A DNA stretch of 36,009 nucleotides, taken from Methylovulum psychrotolerans. GTDB lineage: Bacteria > Pseudomonadota > Gammaproteobacteria > Methylococcales > Methylomonadaceae. The notes beneath the pieces are model-generated. The model did not search any database. It was given only the letters and a program-made list of their open reading frames with translations, and was not told the DNA's origin. The position numbers and the translations under genes were made by a program. Below, one piece after another: positions 24,729 to 32,985 of this stretch (position 1 is the first letter of the stretch; the number at the start of each line of letters is the position of its first letter). Location: contig NZ_PGFZ01000018.1 of assembly GCF_002923755.1 (NCBI RefSeq), forward strand, positions 7,291 through 43,299, in the 5' to 3' direction.

Positions 24729-25600
24729 TTAGATGCCTTCAAAAATGATCGCCTCGTGTTGGCAACCCGTACCGGTCACCGCCGCGAAGCAGACCAGCCC
24801 ATCGGATAAGACGGTACAGCCGGGTTCCAAGTTGGTTTTCACTCAGTCGGCAATAGCCTTGCTAATGAAACCCGGGGCGGGGGATAGCTTGATGTATACT
24901 TTGAACGGTCAAGTTTTCGGTTAATCCGCTCGTGGTGAGCCTGTCGAACCATGGGCGGATTAGCCGTCCACCCTTCGACAAGCTCAGGGCGAACGGCTAA
25001 TCCTAAAACCGAAAACTTGACCGTTTGAAGTATATAAAGGATGTCCGCTGTCATCAAACGACAGCGCGGTGTCAACAGTAGGTGATTTAGGTAACAAAAG
25101 GCGCTTTGTTTCAGCCCACCAGTCCGCTTTGCTGCCGATGAGTTCGCCGCCAAGATAGGTGTCATCAATGTCGACCCTGCCGCTGAGGGTGTAGTTCACA
25201 TCACGCTCGAACATCGCTGTCATCAGCTTGTGCTGGAGTAGCTATGCCGTGGGATAACTGACACTCAACAGCCTCTTCAAAGCCAATGCGGTCAGCCCTT
25301 TCGGGGCTAGGCTGATGTGAGGTAGGTCGCCAAAAACCAAACCGTCAACGGCGAGCGGGTGCTTTGGAAGAGCGTCCCGGCGGTCAGTCACGTTTGGCGG
25401 CAGCAGGCTTTGCACTGGAATGTTTTGTGGAAACTGATTTTTAAACACGCTATGGCCGGTTCCGCCACAACAGGGGCAGAAAAACCCTCAGTTCAGCGGG
25501 CTTTGCTCAAATTCGGCCTCACTTGCGCTTCGCTGCCGAACTGCTTAAGAAACGCAGGCCTCGACAGCCCCGGTTGGAATTGAACGCGGTTTATCGGCAT
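24729..25600 (-). pseudogene. IS1595-family (ISXO2-like) transposase, multiply broken
   Basis: Reading leftward from the ATG at 25598-25600, the family is recognised in pieces: MPINRVQFQPGLS and LKQFGSEAQ at the start, a zinc-ribbon remnant FHKTFQCKAC, then LTAGTLFQST and TVWFLATY. In another frame LTALALKRLLSVSYPTA follows, then a nonsense codon in place of Trp, then TLSGRVDIDDTYLGGEL with the first catalytic Asp of the DDE domain. After the interrupting MITE, KLSPAPGFISKAIADW, LEPGCTVLSDGL and FAAVTGTGCQHEAII follow to a stop at 24729-24731. The normal C-terminal part (NTVLGNLK...) is missing. At least one frameshift, two stop codons and an insertion rule out activity. Confidence 0.85.
24897..25032. 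mobile_element. 136-bp MITE-like element with TA target duplication
   Basis: The element is a near-perfect long hairpin. Its ends read TACTTTGAACGGTCAAG on the left and TACTTCAAACGGTCAAG inward from the right, differing at two positions, and continue into GTTTTCGG on both sides. It is flanked by TA on both sides (24895-24896 and 25033-25034). Removing it restores the IS1595 reading (CATCCT-TTATAC-ATCAAG, His-Pro-Leu-Tyr-Ile-Lys), which proves insertion. TA target use points to mobilisation by an IS630/Tc1-mariner-type transposase. The core contains the widespread CTTCGACAAGCTCAGGGCGAA / GAGCCTGTCGAACC type of repeat (first motif at 24973-24993), which translates as the familiar RPELVEG / MVRQAHHER spurious peptides. 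Confidence 0.8.
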
Positions 25601-25794
25601 GATACGGCCTCCTCAAATGAAATAGCGTTTAATATACGCCGTCCTTTCGCGTAATACTGGATTTGGCTAAAGCATCTCGCCAATCAGAAATATATTTGCC
25701 AAAAGCAATTAATACATACCCCTAATGTCATTTTAAAAGTTTGTGATTGACTGCACCTTGAAAAAGTGATGATTATACTCTCGACCATTTATCC

Positions 25795-25800
25795 AGGAGA
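25795..25800 (+). promoter_or_regulatory. Strong ribosome binding site of the precursor-like gene
   Basis: AGGAGA lies 6 bases before the ATG at 25807, the best Shine-Dalgarno sequence in the plus-strand cluster, as expected for a product needed in excess over its enzymes. A TTGACT (about 25747) and TATACT (about 25774) upstream are 21 bases apart, too far for a confident promoter call. Confidence 0.6.
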
Positions 25801-25806
25801 AACAAA

Positions 25807-26289
25807 ATGAGTGTCAGCAGTACTGCCCCACTGAACTTTGAAGAGTCGCGTGCGCTTCTAAATGATGATCATCAGCTTCAAGAGGCTTTGACCAAAGTTG
25901 AAACTATCGATTTTTCCATGCTTACCCGTAAGCTTGTTGAAGAACATGGCTGGACTGGCGAGTTTTGCCAGGAAGTTGAAGATTTATACCGCAAATTTCT
26001 TGCGCTCAACATCCGCTATCCTGAGAAGAAGATTTGCCCTACTGGTCCTATTGATGAGTTTTGGCATGCCCACATATTGGATACGAGAGCTTATGAGATG
26101 GACAGTAACTTCCTCTTTGGTAAATTTCTCCACCACTTCCCCTACTTTGGCATGCGTGGGCTAGAAGATCGCGCTAACTTGGAAGCAGCATTCCAAGAAT
26201 CCATTGACTTATTTGTGTTGCATTATGGCATTGACCCAACCGCTGGCGATGTGAATGCTCGCAGCTGTGCGCCTCAAAGATGCCCCTGA
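25807..26289 (+). CDS. GRDP-like domain protein with C-terminal two-Cys tail; candidate RiPP precursor
   Basis: The 160-residue protein is mostly a compact helical domain with PIDEFWHAHI at residues 81-90 and LHHFPYFGMRG at 108-118. This is the FWHxHILDT...Y motif of glycine-rich-domain-containing (GRDP/DUF1399-like) proteins. The domain ends near residue 143, and a short tail follows, DPTAGDVNARSCAPQRCP, with cysteines at 154 and 159 and prolines at 156 and 160. The gene is first in a seven-gene unit, has the strongest ribosome site, and is followed one base after its stop by a methyltransferase; two oxygenases and an RRE-like fusion follow. I infer that the folded part acts as a leader and the tail as a core peptide. 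It has no signal peptide and no catalytic motif I know. It could instead be a standalone metal-binding or scaffold protein. Confidence 0.6.
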   Translation: MSVSSTAPLNFEESRALLNDDHQLQEALTKVETIDFSMLTRKLVEEHGWTGEFCQEVEDLYRKFLALNIRYPEKKICPTGPIDEFWHAHILDTRAYEMDSNFLFGKFLHHFPYFGMRGLEDRANLEAAFQESIDLFVLHYGIDPTAGDVNARSCAPQRCP

Positions 26290-26290
26290 T

Positions 26291-26992
26291 ATGGCAGAAA
26301 TTAAGCGCATCTTCATGTTCGACCATGCTGAAGATGTTCGCCTAGAAAAAAGAAACCTCCTCTTTTGGCGTGCTTTGCTGGGTCATATCCAAGCAGATCG
26401 AGCCATAGAGGCAGGAGCTACCATATTGGATGTCGGATGTCATCGCGGCGGGTTGCTTGAACTTGCCATAGACCGATTTAAACCTGCAAGCATAATCGGC
26501 ATTGAGCCCTTAAAACCAGCGCGAAACGCCGCCCAGCAGAAGCTTGGTATCTTTCGGGGGCATGTTCAAATTCTCAGTGAAAAGGAGTGGAATCGTATTC
26601 CTGACACCTCTGTTGATCTCTTGCTTTCCCACGAAGTTTTGCCATTCTTTGACGATCTACAGTTCATAAGCAAACAGATGGGGCGCGTTCTTAAGCCAGG
26701 AGCCTTTGCTTATATGGTGTCTGGTTGCCATACTGAAAATCCCCTTTGGCCTAGATGGAAAGAAGCCCTTCAAATTCAAGGCCACGTTGTCTATGATCAT
26801 TCTCCCCTAGACTTGATGAGAGCGGTCAGTATAACTGGATTTTCACCTTCAGTTCGTCCATTACGAGATAGCGGCTGGGCACACTATAATCCTGTAGAAC
26901 AGGATGTTTTCAAGTATCCATCAGTGCAGGCTCTTCTGGATCACCAATTCAAACACAAACTTCTCTTCCGGTTTCAACGGTCATCAAATTAA
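26291..26992 (+). CDS. Class I SAM-dependent methyltransferase (first of the cluster)
   Basis: About 233 residues with the SAM-binding motif I ILDVGCHRGG at 45-54, an acidic end of strand beta-2 in IIGIEPLK, and later VDLLLSHEVLPFF and MGRVLKPGAFAYM, the usual Rossmann methyltransferase layout (Methyltransf_11-like). The substrate cannot be told; the cluster suggests the peptide encoded just upstream. The ATG at 26291 is one base after the precursor-like gene's stop, so translation is coupled. An in-frame start at 26255 inside that gene is possible but would add residues unlike the family. Confidence 0.78.
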   Translation: MAEIKRIFMFDHAEDVRLEKRNLLFWRALLGHIQADRAIEAGATILDVGCHRGGLLELAIDRFKPASIIGIEPLKPARNAAQQKLGIFRGHVQILSEKEWNRIPDTSVDLLLSHEVLPFFDDLQFISKQMGRVLKPGAFAYMVSGCHTENPLWPRWKEALQIQGHVVYDHSPLDLMRAVSITGFSPSVRPLRDSGWAHYNPVEQDVFKYPSVQALLDHQFKHKLLFRFQRSSN

Positions 26993-27022
26993 GGGCTGAT
27001 AATGTTTGTAATCATAAGTTAA

Positions 27023-27055
27023 GGCTACTTCAAAAACCTGTGCTACAAAGTAGCC
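27023..27055 (+). other. Hairpin in the gap before the first oxygenase gene
   Basis: GGCTACTT and AAGTAGCC form a perfect 8-bp stem with a 17-base loop, inside the 128-base gap between the methyltransferase and the oxygenase, the longest gap in the cluster. No T-run follows, so it is not a standard terminator. It might stabilise or attenuate the transcript, separating the precursor and first methyltransferase from the remaining genes. Confidence 0.4.
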
Positions 27056-27120
27056 AAGCTTTCCAAAGAGTAAAGTTAATAGGATATAAATTGACTAGCA
27101 CATAATGAGAATAAAGCCTG

Positions 27121-27990
27121 ATGAATACCATTGAAATTACTATGTCACCTGCTGTGTCCCATCTTTTAGAAGTTACCGCTAAAACACATAGGATTGATAG
27201 CCTTGAGCAATACTTTCTCGATCCAGCGTCATCACAACTTGATTTCACATTCGAACCAGAATGGCATGACTTTGTCGATCAGGTAAGCAATGCATGGAAA
27301 ACTAATCATCATATGGTTGTTCGCAATATGCCTACGGATAACGGGGCGTCCACTCTGCTTGCCGCCTTAAGCTTGCCTGCGCGATTTAAGCCTTACCGAG
27401 ACCAAAAAATCGTTAAGCATTTCAAAATGTCGCCTTGGACTGAGGAGCTTTCCCAAACCATTAAAGAAGGCCATTTTCATACAGACCTTAACACAGCTCC
27501 AATACCACCAGCAGCTACGGTGATTCACTGTATTAAGTCTGATCCAGATCCAAAGATGGGGGTGTCCCGCGTGGCATTGCTGTCTGATTTGATCAACCAC
27601 TTGGAAAAAGTAGGAGCCACAGAAACCCTCACATTTTTGACCGAAACCCAGGTAGATATGGTTGATGAGCGAAAGCAAAGTGCTTGGTCTGGCCTGATTG
27701 TAGAAAGTGATGCCATTCGTTTCCATCCAGAGACCTTGCGTGCAGCTGCAAGACGGCTTAATTCTCTGCCCGAGGATTTGGAAGCTTATTTAGCACAAAT
27801 CCATGAGAGTGCCTTGGCCGTATCAGAGCCCATACATCTGGCACCAGGTGATGCCATCTTTGTTTCCAATAAACGCGCGCTTCACTATCGCGGTGCCTGT
27901 ACTGCACAATTTACTATGTTTCCACATGAGTTTCAGACACGTGAAATCTATGTTTTACATCTACAGGAAGAGCCTCAATGGAGCGTCTGA
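27121..27990 (+). CDS. TauD/clavaminate-synthase-like Fe(II)/2-oxoglutarate oxygenase (first)
   Basis: The 289-residue protein carries a 2-His-1-carboxylate iron site: H120 and D122 in EGHFHTDLNTAP and the distal H255 in SNKRALHYRG, the pattern of TauD-superfamily and clavaminate-synthase-like enzymes. R274 (FQTREIYVLH) is a candidate for binding 2-oxoglutarate. These enzymes hydroxylate or desaturate unactivated carbons; peptide side chains are substrates in several natural product pathways. The stop overlaps the UvrA-like gene's start by 13 bases. The ATG follows a 128-base gap with a weak ribosome site. Confidence 0.75.
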   Translation: MNTIEITMSPAVSHLLEVTAKTHRIDSLEQYFLDPASSQLDFTFEPEWHDFVDQVSNAWKTNHHMVVRNMPTDNGASTLLAALSLPARFKPYRDQKIVKHFKMSPWTEELSQTIKEGHFHTDLNTAPIPPAATVIHCIKSDPDPKMGVSRVALLSDLINHLEKVGATETLTFLTETQVDMVDERKQSAWSGLIVESDAIRFHPETLRAAARRLNSLPEDLEAYLAQIHESALAVSEPIHLAPGDAIFVSNKRALHYRGACTAQFTMFPHEFQTREIYVLHLQEEPQWSV

Positions 27991-30900
27991 AGATTGACAC
28001 TATTGAAGTTATTGGAGCGGATGCCAACAATCTGCGCGATGTAGATGTTCATTTCCCCATAGGCGGTATTTCTATGGTGGTGGGGATGTCCGGTTCTGGT
28101 AAAAGTTCACTTTTAAAAAACGTTCTGGCCACAGAGGGCAATCAGCGTTTGAAGGATTTTCTTGGTGTCGGACAAAATCACCTCGATCCTCCTTTGAATC
28201 ATGCATTTGTGGGAGCGCTGCCCGCTACAATCCATGTAGGTCAAAGGGCATTCCGCGCTTCCTCGAGAACGACGGTAGGAACTGCCAGCGGACTTTTGTC
28301 ATTGCTGCGCCAGATGTTTTTGCGCTGGTCCTACCCAGTGTCCCGCGCGACGGGGCATCCGGTCAATAGGCCCAATGCGATCGACTATACAGACTGGTTG
28401 CTTGAGCATCATTCTGGGAATATTGTGGTTTGGGCGATTCCTCTTTCCTTTGTAGCCAGCGATGGCATGGACATGGCTCAGCGCCTACTTGACCTTGGCC
28501 TCAAATCAGTCATCGTACGTAGTGAGACCGATTCACCACAACAATGGGAAAACGGACGTCTAATTCTCCTTGCTAATTTCAAACCACTTTCGCTCAAGTC
28601 TCGGCATCTTGTGGAGGTAGAGATTGGAAGCATCAACCTTGGCACGCGAACCGTAAAGAACGACCAGAAACTTCGAGATCTCCTCGACCTTGCTTTTAAA
28701 GCAGGTGAAGGAAAAGTTTTTGTGGAAACCCTACATAGCAATATACAAGATTTTCAAGGCCCCAACGGGCCTGGGCTTGATTCACGCCACCACTGGGTGA
28801 CACCAATGGATCAAAGGATTTATCGTCCAGCAGATCACCATCTTCTTTCTTTTAATGCCCCCGATCACGAGGCCAGTGGAGCCTGCCCCGAGTGCCGGGG
28901 CTTGGGCAAAGCTGCGACCATAGACATTGATGCGCTCATCAATAATTCTCAACGCTCCATGCATCAAGGAGCCTGTGCCCTTTGGAGTACCAAGAATTAT
29001 AAGTTCGTCAACATCCAGCACTCTACCATCGAAGGTCTGCGGGGCATGGCTGGTTTTGATCCCGATATCCCTTGGAACCAATTAAGTAAGGAAGCGCAGA
29101 ATCTGATCTTGAACGGCAGTGGTGCTGCTCTAATTACCGATATTGAACCTAGCACTTTGCGCAAAATGAGCAAACCACGCCCCTATCCCGGCTTGGTTCC
29201 TAGCATTATGAAACACATTATCAATGGCAGTAAAACTGGAGAGCATCTGGCTTTTTTGATTCGAGATGGTCGCTGCTCCCTGTGTCAAGGAACCCGCTGG
29301 TCTCATGCTGCCCGTTCTCTGATACTTGGCCATCAAACTATCGACGGTATACTACAAATGAATTTTGATGAACTAGCAGCACTCTGTCAGCCTTCATCAA
29401 TTTTTGCTCAAACACTTCCTTCTGAGGCGGCTCCCTTCCTAGCTCAGATTTCGCGCCTTACTGAAAGCTTAGTTGGTGTTGGACTTTCCCATCTGAGTGC
29501 TGATCGCGGCATGCTTGAAATCAGCGAAGGGGAATCCAGGCGCATTCGTCTTGCCGCTGTTTTTGATGGGCGTCACCGTGGGCTTTGCCTTTTACTTGAT
29601 GAACCCGCCCGTGGTCTTCACGACGAAGATGTTCTCAGATTGACTGAGACCCTAGAACAATTGCGCGGACAACACACGCTCATTATTAATGAACATCGGC
29701 AACAGCTGGCTCAAGTAGCCGATCACTTTATTCAGCTTGGCCCCAGTGGCGGACCTAAAGGCGGGCAGATTACTTATGTCGGCTCCGTACCTGAGCAATG
29801 GTGGGAGTCGCCCGTGGAAATGAAACGGGTTGCGCGACCCGTGGATGTGAATGGGCCTTATCTTTTGATTCGTGGTGCCTGTTGTCACAACTTAAACAAT
29901 CAAGATGTATCCATTCCTCTTGGGCATTTGATTTGTATTACCGGTATTTCCGGTTCTGGCAAATCCAGCTTTGTTCACGGTGTGCTCAAACCAGCGCTCA
30001 ATAATCCCCAGAATCCAAATCCCCAAAGCTGGCGTGAAATTGAGGTCACTCAACATATCAATGAGGTGATCAGCCTTGATCAGGGCACGCCGCCAGCCAA
30101 TCGACACAGCACCGTGGCAACTTTCCTGGATTTAGCTAAAGCGCTACGCAGCCATTACGGCAAACTGCCTCAGACCATACACGCAAAGCTCAATGACCGG
30201 GATTTTGGGCTAAACAGTGGTTGTGGTCGATGCTCTGGGTGCCTTGGTATTGGTGAGACGAAAGATGGTGAACATTGGATTCCCTGTTCCAGCTGTGGGG
30301 GCTCTCGTTTTGGCAGTCTGGTGCTATCCATTCATGATCACGGCCTCAACTTTTCCCAACTCCTCGACAAAACCATGGAGCAACTGCTCGATTTGCATCA
30401 CCCAGCAGTTGCTCCCTTTATTCCCTTCATTAAATCCATCACCAACCTTGGGCTTGGCCACCTTTCCCTAGGGCGTCGTTTAGATACCTTGAGCGGCGGA
30501 GAGATCCAGCGTTTGCGCATTGCCCGCCAGCTTAACCTCAATAATCCACACGGTTTTGTGCTTCTGCTCGACGAACCTGCCTCTGGACTTCACAAAAGAG
30601 ATGTCGCCAATCTGCTTAATGCCCTGGATCACGTTCTCGCCGATGGCAAGAATACAGTTATCTTAGTTGAGCACAACCTCTCAATTGTGGCCGCCAGCGA
30701 CTGGATTATCGAATTTGGTCCAGGCAGCGGACCAAAAGGGGGTACTGTGGTTGCTACCGGGAGCCCCGACCAATTATGCCATACAGATACCGCCACAGGG
30801 AGAATGCTGCTTAACTTTGGGAAAGCTGGAGTAGCGAAGGAACTATCCCTGCTTACTCCAAACAAGGAGGCGATGACGATCAATGCAGCCACAGCTGCAA

Positions 30901-32243
30901 GCACCTTGCGTTGGCTACGACGTCTACTTGGCGACGACATTCCGCCCAGCACCTCCCCTCAGGGAACTGTAGTTTCTACTCCCACCGTTGTCTTTCATCC
31001 AGAGAAGTTGGGTCAAACACGCCTAATTGAATATGGCGGACTGGATCGCGAACTTCTGACTCTCATGCTTGAACTTCAAATGATAGGCGATTCCCGTTTT
31101 TCTATTCAAAATATCCTAAAATGCTGGCAAGAACATCCAAAAGCTGAGCTTTTTGTACACCCTATAATTCAGGATATCTACATTTGGGGAAATAATCTAC
31201 CCACTAGCCTTATAGAAGAGCGGCGTAAGCAGTTGGTATCTCAGGGTTATCAGTGGCTTGAGGCTAAAAATATCGCCAAAATCCGGGTTGGCGGTATACC
31301 CTTTTATTGCCCTCAAGATGCCAACATGCAACAACGTCAGGAAACTCTCGATACAGCCATTGCCGTTGGTGGCGGTTATGTAGAGCTGTGCGAAGATGGC
31401 CATCTTCTGCATAGTTATACTAGGCGTCTAATTGACCTCGAAGGTATGCTTATTGGCCCCCTTAAAATATCGCCATACGACTTACAACATAACGGGCAGC
31501 GAGGCAAATGTATTGCTTGCAAGGGTAGTGGGCTAATTATGACTTATGATTCTCGCCTGATTTTTGGGCTGACAGATCATCCAATCGAAGAGAAAGTAGC
31601 CTTACATCCCCGAGCACTAGAAATTCTCAAGGGAGTTCACCGCAACATTTTGTTGCCATTCCTGAGGCGCATGAACAAGGAGGGACTTTGGCCTGCCAAG
31701 AAGCCGATAAAAGATTGGTCGACAAAAGAACAGGACTTGATTCTGCATGGCTTCTGGTGCCGCCCTGGTCCTGGGAGTTTCCTGAAAACAGCAAATATTA
31801 ACTCAAATGAAGTGGTCTCCTGGCTGCGCTGGGATGGCTTGTACCATCATCTTCGTGAAAACCTTGACCAAGGCCTTCAAGACTGGCAACGGCAGTTGTT
31901 GGAAAGCGCAAGAGAGCAGCCCTGTCCCACTTGTGACGGTCTGGGACTCCTGCCGTACATCCAGCTAATCACCTTTGGCGGAAAGAATTACGGAGACTGG
32001 ATCAAGCAAGGTACCGTCAGAGAGCTTTGGAGTGTGCTGCACAAGCTCCAACCAGAGGGTGGGCGCCTCAAACATCGTCGGGAGCGCCTGCTTGCTATCC
32101 TTGCAACTTTGATAGATAAGGGCTTTGGCCATACCTACCTGTTCCACCTCATATCTCCCGATGTTGCAGCCCAATTTGTCCCACTGGTTGTCAGCCAGTT
32201 CACCCTGATGCCAGTCCTCATGGAGTCTCTTGCCAGTGATTGA
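27978..32243 (+). CDS. UvrA-like ABC ATPase, 1421 residues, with an extra third zinc module
   Basis: The protein follows UvrA order but is about 480 residues longer than UvrA. First ATPase: Walker A GMSGSGKS (36-43), zinc-type CPECRGLG (about 303) and CSLCQG (about 433), signature ISEGESRRIRLA (about 514-525, E replaces the first conserved G of SGGE), Walker B LLLDEPARGLH. Second ATPase: GISGSGKS (about 656), CGRCSGC and CSSCGGSRF (about 748-776), a canonical LSGGEIQRLRIARQL, and LLLDEPASGLH. From about 950 onward is an extra region with CIACKGSG (about 1177) and CPTCDGLG (about 1315) but no P-loop. Housekeeping UvrA finds DNA damage; UvrA paralogues such as DrrC protect producers of DNA-binding antibiotics. 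Here self-resistance is the leading inference. AGGAAGAG precedes the ATG. Confidence 0.85.
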   Translation: MERLKIDTIEVIGADANNLRDVDVHFPIGGISMVVGMSGSGKSSLLKNVLATEGNQRLKDFLGVGQNHLDPPLNHAFVGALPATIHVGQRAFRASSRTTVGTASGLLSLLRQMFLRWSYPVSRATGHPVNRPNAIDYTDWLLEHHSGNIVVWAIPLSFVASDGMDMAQRLLDLGLKSVIVRSETDSPQQWENGRLILLANFKPLSLKSRHLVEVEIGSINLGTRTVKNDQKLRDLLDLAFKAGEGKVFVETLHSNIQDFQGPNGPGLDSRHHWVTPMDQRIYRPADHHLLSFNAPDHEASGACPECRGLGKAATIDIDALINNSQRSMHQGACALWSTKNYKFVNIQHSTIEGLRGMAGFDPDIPWNQLSKEAQNLILNGSGAALITDIEPSTLRKMSKPRPYPGLVPSIMKHIINGSKTGEHLAFLIRDGRCSLCQGTRWSHAARSLILGHQTIDGILQMNFDELAALCQPSSIFAQTLPSEAAPFLAQISRLTESLVGVGLSHLSADRGMLEISEGESRRIRLAAVFDGRHRGLCLLLDEPARGLHDEDVLRLTETLEQLRGQHTLIINEHRQQLAQVADHFIQLGPSGGPKGGQITYVGSVPEQWWESPVEMKRVARPVDVNGPYLLIRGACCHNLNNQDVSIPLGHLICITGISGSGKSSFVHGVLKPALNNPQNPNPQSWREIEVTQHINEVISLDQGTPPANRHSTVATFLDLAKALRSHYGKLPQTIHAKLNDRDFGLNSGCGRCSGCLGIGETKDGEHWIPCSSCGGSRFGSLVLSIHDHGLNFSQLLDKTMEQLLDLHHPAVAPFIPFIKSITNLGLGHLSLGRRLDTLSGGEIQRLRIARQLNLNNPHGFVLLLDEPASGLHKRDVANLLNALDHVLADGKNTVILVEHNLSIVAASDWIIEFGPGSGPKGGTVVATGSPDQLCHTDTATGRMLLNFGKAGVAKELSLLTPNKEAMTINAATAASTLRWLRRLLGDDIPPSTSPQGTVVSTPTVVFHPEKLGQTRLIEYGGLDRELLTLMLELQMIGDSRFSIQNILKCWQEHPKAELFVHPIIQDIYIWGNNLPTSLIEERRKQLVSQGYQWLEAKNIAKIRVGGIPFYCPQDANMQQRQETLDTAIAVGGGYVELCEDGHLLHSYTRRLIDLEGMLIGPLKISPYDLQHNGQRGKCIACKGSGLIMTYDSRLIFGLTDHPIEEKVALHPRALEILKGVHRNILLPFLRRMNKEGLWPAKKPIKDWSTKEQDLILHGFWCRPGPGSFLKTANINSNEVVSWLRWDGLYHHLRENLDQGLQDWQRQLLESAREQPCPTCDGLGLLPYIQLITFGGKNYGDWIKQGTVRELWSVLHKLQPEGGRLKHRRERLLAILATLIDKGFGHTYLFHLISPDVAAQFVPLVVSQFTLMPVLMESLASD

Positions 32244-32982
32244 TGCAAATAACTACCAACTTTACGGTGCTTTTGGGGATCGTTATGATCTTCATACCCC
32301 GGCCCATCACTACCAACACGATCACCAGTTTCTCATTCAGCGGATTCAGAATATTGGTGGTCTTGGTCGAATTCTCGACATTGGTTGCGGAACGGGGGTC
32401 TTTTTAGAGAAGGCTCTTGCCGCTGGACTCGATCCAATTGGCTTGGATCCCGCACCTGCTATGCTCCAACTTGCCAGTCAAAAGGTCGGAATGAGCCGCG
32501 TACGTCTCAGGCGCATGCAGGATCTTGATGACCAACAAGCATTTAACGCAATTACCGCTCTTTCCTGGTCGCTTAACTATTGTCGTGATTATGGAGAGCT
32601 TTGTACGGTATTGATGCGATGTAAAGAAGCATTGCATCCAGGTGGTGGACTATTTCTTCAGGTCGCTCATGCACCCCATGCAGCCACGCAACCCCCCGAT
32701 TTCTTTGTGGACTACGAAGCTGGGCCCGGTGGTCCCCAAGATATTGTTTTGAAATACCGTTTTTGGGCAGCCGATCATCAAACCATGATGGCCGAATATA
32801 ACTTCGAATGTATATCTATGGCTGATTCTTTCCGTGAAGTCCATGTGCTTCAGGTTGCAGATGCCATGCTTGTTGCTAGCGCCGCAGAGGAAGCGGGGTT
32901 TATCGACTTGGAAATCCTAGAGGGCTATGGCGGTGACCCTTTGAAAAAAGCCATCAATCCGTTTATCTTTGGAAAAGTTTAG
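32230..32982 (+). CDS. Class I SAM-dependent methyltransferase (second of the cluster)
   Basis: About 250 residues. The N-terminal YDLHTPAHHY and RILDIGCGTGVFLE (47-60, motif I) followed by GLDPAPAMLQLA identify a Methyltransf_25/11-type Rossmann enzyme; LKYRFWAADHQ and EYNFECISM in the second half resemble small-molecule and peptide methyltransferases. The start is uncertain: TTG at 32230 with GGAG four bases upstream, overlapping the UvrA-like stop by 14 bases, or GTG at 32236 with better spacing. The substrate is unknown. Three bases separate its stop from the next gene, so it is part of the same operon. Confidence 0.8.
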   Translation: MPVIDANNYQLYGAFGDRYDLHTPAHHYQHDHQFLIQRIQNIGGLGRILDIGCGTGVFLEKALAAGLDPIGLDPAPAMLQLASQKVGMSRVRLRRMQDLDDQQAFNAITALSWSLNYCRDYGELCTVLMRCKEALHPGGGLFLQVAHAPHAATQPPDFFVDYEAGPGGPQDIVLKYRFWAADHQTMMAEYNFECISMADSFREVHVLQVADAMLVASAAEEAGFIDLEILEGYGGDPLKKAINPFIFGKV

Positions 32983-32985
32983 GCT

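Noticed and set aside
24839-25168. 109-codon open frame spanning the hairpin
   Set aside because: It is a translation of the MITE and its repeat core (RPELVEG...VRQAHHER), a known type of false gene.
989-25600. The two IS1595 remnants as ends of a composite transposon carrying BREX
   Set aside because: They belong to different IS1595 subgroups and share no alignable sequence, so they cannot act as a pair.
27978-32243. Housekeeping UvrA
   Set aside because: The length (1421 residues), altered first signature, extra zinc module and location inside a biosynthetic-type operon do not fit the conserved repair protein.
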